Positions 40,608-49,700 of a stretch of 64,000 nucleotides of DNA are shown in pieces; the first letter of the stretch is position 1, and each line of letters begins with the position of its first letter. Below the pieces are notes generated by a model that was not told where the DNA came from, did not search any database, and worked only from the letters and a program-made list of their open reading frames with translations. The DNA comes from Oopsacas minuta. Its lineage: Eukaryota > Porifera > Hexactinellida > Lyssacinosida > Leucopsacidae. The DNA is taken from contig JAKMXF010000354.1 of assembly GCA_024704765.1 (NCBI GenBank), forward strand, positions 372,690 through 436,689. The letters run 5' to 3'. The position numbers were made by a program, and so were the translations under genes.

Positions 40608-43600
40608 TTAAGCAGGAGCAGTAGATCGTACTACGAGTAGTCCCTTCTGACTGCGGTTAGTAAAGTTGTTATTCCTAGAACAGATATAGTTGTAGCTTCC
40701 TGCTGGGAACCGAAGGAGAGGAGCACTGAATGATGCATATGCGTTATCTAATAGGTTATTCAATGTCTCTTTATTTTCCACAGAATCTGTGGCACAACCA
40801 GTGAAGCATTGATAATAGCCAACTGAAGATAGGAGGAGAGCAAGATTCTTTTTAGATTCTTCAAGACTAGGAATCAAATTAATTTCATCGTATGTACTCA
40901 TGTCGTACCAAACTACTTGAGCTGATTTGAAAAGAGTTGAGTTATGAAAAGGTACTGGATAGTTCATATCTGCATTTGCAATTTCTACAATGTTATGACG
41001 ATCTGTTCCTGTTTTGTAAGAAAATTAATAATATCACAAATCACATCCTATCTTTATAAATAAGCTATATAACAACAAATACTAACCTCCTCTCCCCTCT
41101 CCTGCATCCCCTGCTTGTCCATCTCCAGCTGGATTTTGATTGTTGTGTGTGTTAGAACCTATATACGTATATAAAGACAAACTCAAATATATGTGTGTAC
41201 TTTTTCTCTTTCGGAGTATGTTAAGGTCAAATATTACTAAATCTGAAAGTATGATTAAAGGGCTAATGCACATACATGAAGGTTTAGAACAAATTATCAG
41301 GGATAAAAATCATAAAATTACTGGAAAATCCGATATGTTCTTAGAGTTTTCTATTGATAGTCAGTTGTATTTCCGTAGGCTAATTATAGTAAATTACTCC
41401 ATAATCAATCCAGATGAGTAATAACTAGGGCAAGCATTAGGATCGCTCGATCACGATCGCGATACTTTTTTGTACAAAAATTTTCGATCATTTTTGTATA
41501 CTTTGAATGCTACTATTATTAGCGTTTTTTATACTTAGGTAATTGTTCCAAATTTGTGTTCAACAATCAGTAATATTCGTTCGTAGAATGCGTGATTCTC
41601 CACCTATGTTTCTTTTGGCATAAGAAATGATGTAATTATCAAAAATATATGTCTTGAATATTACACAAACGATCGGAAAAAATGATCGAGATCGGGATCG
41701 CGATCTTGTTTAACACGATCGACTAATTCCTTAGACTAATAACAAACCTGTCCATTGAAAGTGTACGATATCATTTTCAGTGATATACAGTCTGTTCGGG
41801 ATAAAGTCATATTCCACAGCTGGATACACCTGCACTATGTTACCTCTCTTACCTCGTACATTAACATTATATATGTCAACTGTATCCATATTCACTGTTG
41901 TATCAGGAGTAATAGCATTTGTTGGTCTGGGTATGAACATATGTACATGAGAACGATCTTGAAAAGTTCGACCAAACTGAGCTGTATTTATAGCTAGCCT
42001 GAGAGCTCCGTTAGTTATAGAACCAACATCAACATACGGGTTCTGAATAACAGGGGATCTGATTCGGTTAAATCTACAGGAAAATTATATTAAAGTACAA
42101 TATAGACAAGATACAGCTGTCAATATATATAAATAACTCACCTATCTTCATTGTAACTGGAGTTTGTATACCAAGGATCATAGTCATCAGTAGATATGTT
42201 GTATCTATAAATCTATATTATTAAATCTCAATGATTGTTTGCTTGTCTGTTGTCAAGGAAAGGATTTACGGTATGCAATTTTGAAATTGTCGCATAACTA
42301 TGTATTTATCGTGTTTATCAAGGAAGTAATAAGAATTCAATAAAACTTTACCAAATATATCGAAAATGCTGAATCCGATTTTCACACTTCTGGATTAATC
42401 ATATGTAAATTTATTGTTGTTTTTATGAATATAAACTAAACAAATTATCCTAATCTCAAAATATAAGTACAGGCTTGCTCTTAACGGCTACACAGGGTTG
42501 ATCTTACAAAATATTTCAATAATATATATGCCATATACGTATATTTTGTGAATTACATTGTTCTAAATATATTTATATTATAATTCTCAAAGTGGCCGTC
42601 AATTTGGAGAATAATGGATACCTCGGGGCGCAATGCGCCGAGTTCATCGCGAAGCGACGAGCTAAAGGCTCGTATATTCTTTAAAATTCCATCCAAAGTT
42701 AATTATTCAATTCAGCTTAAGCAACACTAACCTTATCCTTAGAACACATCTCCTAGGTGCTTGGTCTAGGAAGTAAGGTAGTGTTATAGTGTAGTTGAGG
42801 GGGTAACCAGTTCTACTGTTACCCAGATGGTTAACTCGTGTCCATCCGGCCTGTTGACAATCTGGTTCTTGCAGAAGGATGAGACAGCTCGGTGTAATGC
42901 TAGGATAAGGACGAGCCCATTTACGAGTAATTTGATCATTGTTATCATTTTCACAATTGGCCTGATTACGTCCCTCGTCTATCTCTAAGTAATTGTAGAA
43001 ATCCAGCCATTCTCCTAAGTATAATATACCATGGATAAGAACTCATTTCCTATACAAATTAAATAATTTAACTTACCTGCATTAGCAATGCATTCAGCCT
43101 CGTTATTCCATTTGCTAGTGTCACGATAGATTTCTGTACCCTCAAACTTCTCTCTACACAGATATTTCGGCTTTACGTTAAAACTCTCACTCTGATAATA
43201 TGAACATCGATCAGTGTCATCTACTAGTACAGCAACATCCTACAGGTTAATTAATTGAATCATATATGGGAATATATAACCTTAAGGTCTAACTTACCCT
43301 CCATGGTGTAGGATGCCAGTAAGGATAGTAGTCTCTCTCCTCAGGACACTCATATCCTCTCCTGTTGGCGTTAGGGTTCTGTCGGGTGAAACGAGCCCCA
43401 GCATAACCTAGACCAGCGAATTGACCGCTATTTATGATCTGATCAGCCAAGAAAAGACCTTTAGTAAACAAGTAAACAAATTTAAACAAACATAATATGT
43501 GTATAAATAAATATAACATATACCTGAATTTCTCTCTCTAACATAACAGTCATCATAGTACCCAAATGTCTCATGTAGACCCCTGTTATTGGATACTGAA

Positions 43601-44339
43601 TTAGCTCTTCTGTTATTGTACTGATTCTGATTCTCGTTTAGATTATCAGGAGCAGTGTAGTCTTGAGTATTTGTTTCCTTTCCATCTCGCAATACATCCA
43701 AAGTATCGTCAGAGCCAGCAGCAATATCATTATTTACAGCTAACATAATACCGAATTAAACTAATAGGAATGTCTACATAATAAATGAATAAAGCAGGAG
43801 TCATTTATTATGTAGACATAATAACTCACCCTCAGGCTCAGCTTGACATGTATACTGTATCACAATTTGACAGTTCAATTTATGTGGATCGTTATTATCG
43901 CTACCCCCACATCCATGCTGATTAGTCCACTCAGCTGTTAGGAAGCTGCGACCAACAGATCCACTTTGGAAGTAATTCTAGAGGAGAATAACAAAGATAA
44001 TAAATGAACAAGTATATAACTTCTAATTATTCTACCATATAGTATATCTCAGTCTCTTCTGTGAAAGGATCATCTGTTTTGTCACCAGTGTTATATCCAC
44101 CTCTGTTGTTATTCTGTAATACAGTAATAGGATAAATAACAAAGTTCATAGACTATAATATTCAAAGGAATATTCACCTGAGAATCAAATAATCTGTTAG
44201 CATTATTTCGGTTAGCAGATCGCTCGTTGAGCCTGTTGTTACTACCTCTAGGGTTATGCATGTAGCAATCTCCATTGCTCTGATGCACAAGACTGATAAG
44301 CACCAGAATAGCAGCTAATATGGGCGTTACACCTCTCAT
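40608..44339 (-). CDS. Secreted DD3-3 family protein, eleven exons
   Basis: Exons 44339-44178, 44113-44036, 43977-43830, 43739-43524, 43458-43298, 43239-43077, 43014-42732, 42204-42142, 42073-41748, 41158-41087 and 41008-40608 join in frame to 690 residues. A signal peptide ([23 protein letters not shown]) is followed by [15 protein letters not shown] and a [19 protein letters not shown] region, the hallmark of Dictyostelium DD3-3 and its early-branching animal relatives. The body is rich in Cys, Asn and Tyr. A central [13 protein letters not shown] strand and C-terminal [22 protein letters not shown] recall the cupredoxin-like end of the family. Function in animals is not established. Exon 10 ([14 protein letters not shown]) is a low-complexity Gly-rich insert. 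This gene is far more intron-rich than most neighbours; two of its introns carry repeats. Confidence 0.87.
41441..41722. repeat. GATC-rich foldback inside a DD3-3 intron
   Basis: The ends are dense in cgatcg and gatcgcgat: gatcgctcgatcacgatcgcgat at 41441-41463 and atgatcgagatcgggatcgcgatcttg at 41682-41707. They are partly inverse copies and enclose an AT-rich centre. It is probably a degenerate MITE in the intron between exons 10 and 9 (41159-41747). Confidence 0.55.
42622..42672. repeat. Three adjacent GC-rich mini-hairpins in a DD3-3 intron
   Basis: Within 51 bases of AT-rich intron lie three consecutive perfect or near-perfect stem-loops: CTC-GG-GGCGCA-A-TGCGCC-GAG (42622-42642), TCGC-GAA-GCGA (42647-42657) and CGAGC-TAAAG-GCTCG (42658-42672). 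They recall a cloverleaf but lack tRNA box A/B, a usable anticodon arm and an acceptor stem. I list them as a hairpin repeat of unknown origin. Confidence 0.6.
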
Positions 44340-45218
44340 AGTCTGACACAACAAGAATCTCAATTGAGAAATATACACGTTTCTATTTTAGTTAAACATA
44401 TTCGTAGAATTGTAGAAAGTAAGTATTATAAATTTACATTCAGAATATTGACAACAATAAAATATCTAAGATAATCTAATAAAATGTTTTGAATATAAAA
44501 TGGTCGCTTTTAGTGAAATGAGAAACAAAGAACTAATATCTCTGTACCCAAATTAATGGAGATTCTGCCTTAGCATCTGTGTGCATACTACAGAGACTTA
44601 TACAAAGATAAATAATTCCCTCTTATATATACCACCGAATCACGTATCAGCGTATCAAATCTTCAAATAGTGCCTGGATCCGATGTCGTAAGATCAAGCC
44701 AAGGGAAACACGAGGAAATACTAATTAAGGAATTTGCTAGTTTATTAGTAAATAGATGATTTTAACGGAGTATAGATAATACAATATACAACCAAATCTG
44801 GAATACTTAAGAAAAACATTCTCTGAAATAATGAAAGTAAAGAAATCATTTGACCCAGAATCATAACCGATAAAATGACATATTGCAGATAATATTAGGA
44901 CAGTTATGAAAGTAGATACAAATACGTCTGTATTACTATATAAGATGAATTTGGATACTTCAATTTCAAGAATTCCATTAGTACGTCATTAACAAAGGTA
45001 ACAAAATATGTAACATACAGAACATCGACATTATATAATACGTATATAGGTAGTGGCAGGAATGAGTAGTGACTCCAAAAAGTTGCACCGATCCCGATAA
45101 GTTGAGAACTAGTAGTCATGCACGCATATCAAAATTCAATAATTTCCTCAAACTTTTTCAAGTAAAACGAATGCAAATATACAAAATTAGAAATATATAA
45201 AATACAAACTAATTCAAT
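44340..45218. other. Gene-free stretch upstream of the DD3-3 gene
   Basis: About 880 AT-rich bases. A 71-codon minus-strand frame (44904-45119) is hydrophobic but has no family likeness and I do not call it a gene. It should contain the DD3-3 promoter and the 3' end of the Rab-fusion gene. Confidence 0.45.
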
Positions 45219-46439
45219 TCATTCTTCGCAACATTTAGCTACAAATTTGTTTCCTTTACTAGGAGAAATGGGCGGAGTTGGAGTGGGTACCAATCGTATA
45301 TTATCTTGTTGTGTCCCTGCTCTAACACGACGACGAGATACAGTTGCAATGTTCCTATCAACATCATGAAAGATCTTAACTAGAGTAACGAATGCACTTT
45401 GTATATTTTCACCGTTATTCACAACCGAAGTTTCCTGAAAAAATATACCTTCCCTTCTAGCGAAATCAGCACCCTCTTGGAAGCTAACCTCTCTATCCGC
45501 ATCTTTCTTATTACCTAGAATAATATACACAGGTAAAGAATCCATGGTACACTGCCTAGCTTTATTCAGCCAGACAGGCAGATCTTCAAAAGATTCTCTA
45601 TCATTACAAGAATATACCAACACAACTCCATTAGCATTCCTATAGTAAGATGCTGGTAGTGCGTTATATCTCTCTTGCCCAGCTGTATCAATAATATCAA
45701 GATTTACGAATTTATTATCCACAGCCATTCTCCTTGTGAACACGCCTATGCCAATTGTGATGCTAGGGGTATTTGTCCTAATTCGACCATCGTACAGAAA
45801 CTGAGCGATTGAGGTTTTCCCTGTGCTAGCATTACCAATTATTATAATCTTAAGGTTACGATATTTATGAGAGTTCTCAGGTTGTATTGGTTGTGGAACT
45901 GATTGAGTGCGTTCCCTAGGTTGATCAAGCATAATCCCTTCATGAATCCTAGAACTAACACTTCTCCCTCGTCCTAATGTATTATCATCTCCCATTAAAG
46001 CATTTTCATTAAAAGTATCTAGAATATCTAGGATGTTTCTAGCTACACATATAACCTCACGTGAACGGATTAGAACTTCTATTGTCGCAAAGCAATATAC
46101 ATAACTGTTCATGACATCTTGGTGTATATCTTCCCCAACCCAAGCAACGAGATATCTCTTTCTTGCTCTACCCTCCCCAAAACTCTCCACATTAATATAC
46201 ATGTACAATATCTTATCTGCAGTCAGTGAACGCCTAAAGTCCATGTTATCACCTTTGTCGTAAACTGATAGACATAATACTTGGTTTGGATCTGAAGGTC
46301 TATCAAATTGAATGTCAGTGTATGCAAAAACAACCCAAGTATTTGTTGTAGATCTACGAATGTCTTGAATTGCTTTCTGTATATATTCCTGGTTTGTATA
46401 GACATCAATTGCCATCAGATTTCCCAACAAACTATACAA
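45219..46439 (-). CDS. ADF-H (cofilin/drebrin-like) domain fused to a Rab GTPase
   Basis: An intronless 406-residue frame; translation may start at the second methionine (MAIDV, 46415). Residues ~9-150 read as an ADF-homology domain: YIQKAIQDIRRSTTNTWVVFAY, then KILYMYINV, KRYLVAWVGEDI, and a helix with IEVLIRSREV; layout and spacing resemble drebrin-like/Abp1 and coactosin. A polar linker follows. Residues ~196-360 are a Rab-type GTPase: P-loop GNASTGKT (202-209), IGIGVF effector segment, DTAGQERYNALPASYYRNANG (G3, 251 on), GNKKDAD (G4) and ETSVV for G5. The C-terminus ends KCCEE, a CCxx prenylation signal, so the protein should be membrane-attached. ADF-H domains bind actin and Rabs direct vesicle traffic, so the fusion could tie vesicles to actin; that role is inference. 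All catalytic motifs look intact. Confidence 0.85.
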   Translation of the reverse strand: MYSLLGNLMAIDVYTNQEYIQKAIQDIRRSTTNTWVVFAYTDIQFDRPSDPNQVLCLSVYDKGDNMDFRRSLTADKILYMYINVESFGEGRARKRYLVAWVGEDIHQDVMNSYVYCFATIEVLIRSREVICVARNILDILDTFNENALMGDDNTLGRGRSVSSRIHEGIMLDQPRERTQSVPQPIQPENSHKYRNLKIIIIGNASTGKTSIAQFLYDGRIRTNTPSITIGIGVFTRRMAVDNKFVNLDIIDTAGQERYNALPASYYRNANGVVLVYSCNDRESFEDLPVWLNKARQCTMDSLPVYIILGNKKDADREVSFQEGADFARREGIFFQETSVVNNGENIQSAFVTLVKIFHDVDRNIATVSRRRVRAGTQQDNIRLVPTPTPPISPSKGNKFVAKCCEE

Positions 46440-46761
46440 GTTTAATTAGGATAGACAGACTTAAGTTTGGTAAGGAAGTAACTATACTCATGAATTCCTG
46501 CCGAGGGCACAACCCCTTGGGAGCGGTCAATACAATTCAAGTAATAAACCAAGTTTAAAATGTAGTTAATATTAGATATCAGGTAAATAGGACTCGATAC
46601 CTAGGGATGGTACAGCTAATTTCCTATATCCTACGTTCTAAATTTTGTACTGTTTGTTATAGCTGAAAATAAGAACAGAAATCAGAATACTTAAATAAAG
46701 TTACAACAAAGTTTGAAATGTCGAAACTAGAAATATATAAAATTCGAAATTCCTAAACTAA
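46440..46761. other. Short gap between the Rab-fusion and ABCD genes
   Basis: 322 AT-rich bases. No gene; presumably the Rab-fusion promoter and ABCD 3' signals. Confidence 0.4.
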
Positions 46762-49700
46762 TTAATTATTGGATAGAACTAAAGAAGACTCTCCCAATAT
46801 TTGACATAGCTCTCTTAATCTCTGCTGTTTCTCTGGTATACCAACTAATTGAACTTCTAACAACTCCTTTTCTTCCTTCAAACTCAATCTAGCAGAATAA
46901 TTCAGGTCTTCAACATGCCAGTTACCTGTTCCATCAAACTGAAGCAAATGTGTGTGGAATTTCCTGATTACAAATTAAGATAAATTATATGTGAGAGTAG
47001 CAATAATTGCATAGGAAATACTCACCATAGAGATGGTCTGTGAGATATAGTTAGTAGAGTAATGCCTAGATTAAGAGCTGTCTGATAGATTGAAGCTTCT
47101 GCATCTAGACTAACAGCACTAGAGCATTCATCTAACAGAGCGAATCGTGGCCTAAAATTCACATATAATTCATACTGGTGTTAGTTTATATAATAGGGAA
47201 TTGAGAATCTATGAAATATTAGATCATGAATTTCGAAGATATTATCGGCATTATACAAAATATGTGAAAACTGAAAACTACTCAATTCGAATACAGAAAA
47301 ACTCGGATAACACGTAGCCCCTCGGGAAAACATAATTAGTACGTAGATACTAACCTGGTGTGAGTCTTATCCAAATACAGTGAAAACTCGTTAATACGAA
47401 TTTCCGGTTAAGACGAACAGAATTTTACACAATTTTAGTCCGTGCAATGGAAATTCAATTGTTTTACTCCGGTTAATATGTACTCCGGATAAGGAGTACA
47501 AATCTCGACGGTCCTTTTGTGTACGTATTAACGAGGTTCTACTGTAGGTAGTGCATAACAATGAATGATAAATAACTTTTTGTGATATAAGAATAGTACG
47601 ACATAATTACTATACACTCTTACATATGGTAAAATATCCTTGCCATGCCAATTCTCTGTTTCTCTCCTCCTGACAAGACATCCTTCCAATCATTTATTGC
47701 ATCCCAACCTATTTAATAGAATAATTCCAATTTAAATTTATTAAATCTATAAATATATCCGTATAAGGAAATAAATTATATTAACTCACCTCCTTCTCTT
47801 TCTACGAGATATTTCAAGTGAACAATCTTCATAATATCATCCAATTGACCAATAGTAACACCTTTACGTATTAGATCTTCATTCGTATCAGGATAAGTCA
47901 CTTGATTTTTCAGATTACCCAAGCTCATATATGGCCTAAAATAACGGTTGATAAAAGAAATTCAACTTTCGATTGTAGAAATGCCAGGGAAATACTAAGT
48001 TATCAAAAGTGTGGGGAATACGAAAAATCTTTCTTACAAAATAAATACGTATCATATTAGGGACATATGAATGAGAGCATATTATGTATACGGTAAAGAA
48101 TATTAACATAACATCTGGATTCTAAAATCTAAGGGATTATCGGGCCAACTTTGCTTACTTATATCAATATATCAATGAAATTCGAAAACAATATGATAAC
48201 AGAAAATGAGTGGAATACAATTACGGATATCTACCATAGTATAATAGTTGAAATACTTTGATGAGAAATTAGAGAATACAGGGTCTTAGTGAATACAGTA
48301 ATTCGGTACTCTTCAATACTGAAAATCTTGTTATCAGTGTACTCAATCTAGCAATGATTACCTTACAAATCGCAGGAACACAAATAGGCAAATGTAAACA
48401 TATTCAAAATAAAATTCGATCAAAGTGAAATAAGGAATAATCCAAAATGGATATTAAAACTATTCAGTGACAAGCTATACTGAAACATAATACATTGCTG
48501 AGTTATGCTTTCAATCTCAAATTAACCATAATGTAATCAGAAACAGGGACAATAAAATGAGAACAGAAAGTTTCTACACAGTAACGGTTTAGTGAAATAG
48601 CAAATTTAGAATACATAATAATGAATGTATTGGAGATTGAAATGGGAGTGTTGAGATTAAATGGGGGTGTTATTTACTGAAAATGACAATAAATTATTCT
48701 ACACTAATATTGAGTAGATATAGTTATGTTTGTGGAGCAAGCATTGGATGTGAGCAGCTTGTGACTTGTAGAGAGCAGTATTGGTAGTAGCAGAAATATT
48801 GAAATTTTGTATAAATAGGATCAGACAGTTAAGATAAATAAACAAATAATTAACAGTAACAAACAAATATGAACTCATTTGAAGAAGTTAGTGATTTCGC
48901 CATTAGAACTTCAGGAGAATGCAAAAAGCTAGAAATGGTAAAACAAATTCTTAAGGAAAATTACAGAGATTTGATAGAATTCCCGTTACTACAGCTGATT
49001 GATGACAAGAAATTATCTAGCACACCAGCTAGTGTATTAGGAGGTATGATAGATAACGATATGTTCTCTGCTAAAGAGAAAGCTAGCATACGGGAAAAGA
49101 GAAGAAAATTGATTAATATTAAAACTGCAAATAATTCCAGACTGAAGGCGTTAAAAGAACTGGAAGATTTGGAAAAAGAAATAACAAAATTACAAGAGTG
49201 TAAAAATGATATGAAGATACAGGAAGAGAAGTTAAAAGCTGAAATAAAATGCTATAAAGCTCATTTAGAAGTAGAATTCCAATCCTGTGATCAACAGCTG
49301 AATTACAGTTTATCAACAGATCTTTTCTATACGTATCTGGATTAAGTTTGTTGCAAACTTTAAAAATAAGTTATGGAAAAGACCAACAGCACTTACTACA
49401 CTCTATCACATTATATATATATATATGGTACACTACTTATAGACATATGCAAATAGCTAGCAAGAGTGAAATGTTAATAATTAGTAAATATAATATAATG
49501 AAATTATACATTTGAATTCATTAATGGCATAAAATCATAATTGTAGGCTATGACAAAGAGGTTGCAACTGGACAAATTTACCTGACCCATATCTCATACA
49601 TACTTTAGAATAATTTCTAAAATTGAATGAAAAGATGATTAACCAAATCGTACAGAGAAAAATTGTGATTTAATACAAATTTCAATGATTATATTAATAT

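Noticed and set aside
41140-41421. 93-codon plus-strand frame in a DD3-3 intron
   Set aside because: It overlaps exon 10 and shows no domain or upstream signal; likely chance.
42622-42672. tRNA or tRNA-derived SINE
   Set aside because: Three hairpins resemble a cloverleaf, but box A/B, anticodon loop size and acceptor stem are absent.
44904-45119. 71-codon hydrophobic minus-strand frame
   Set aside because: No family match, AT-rich composition and no splice partner; not supported as a gene.
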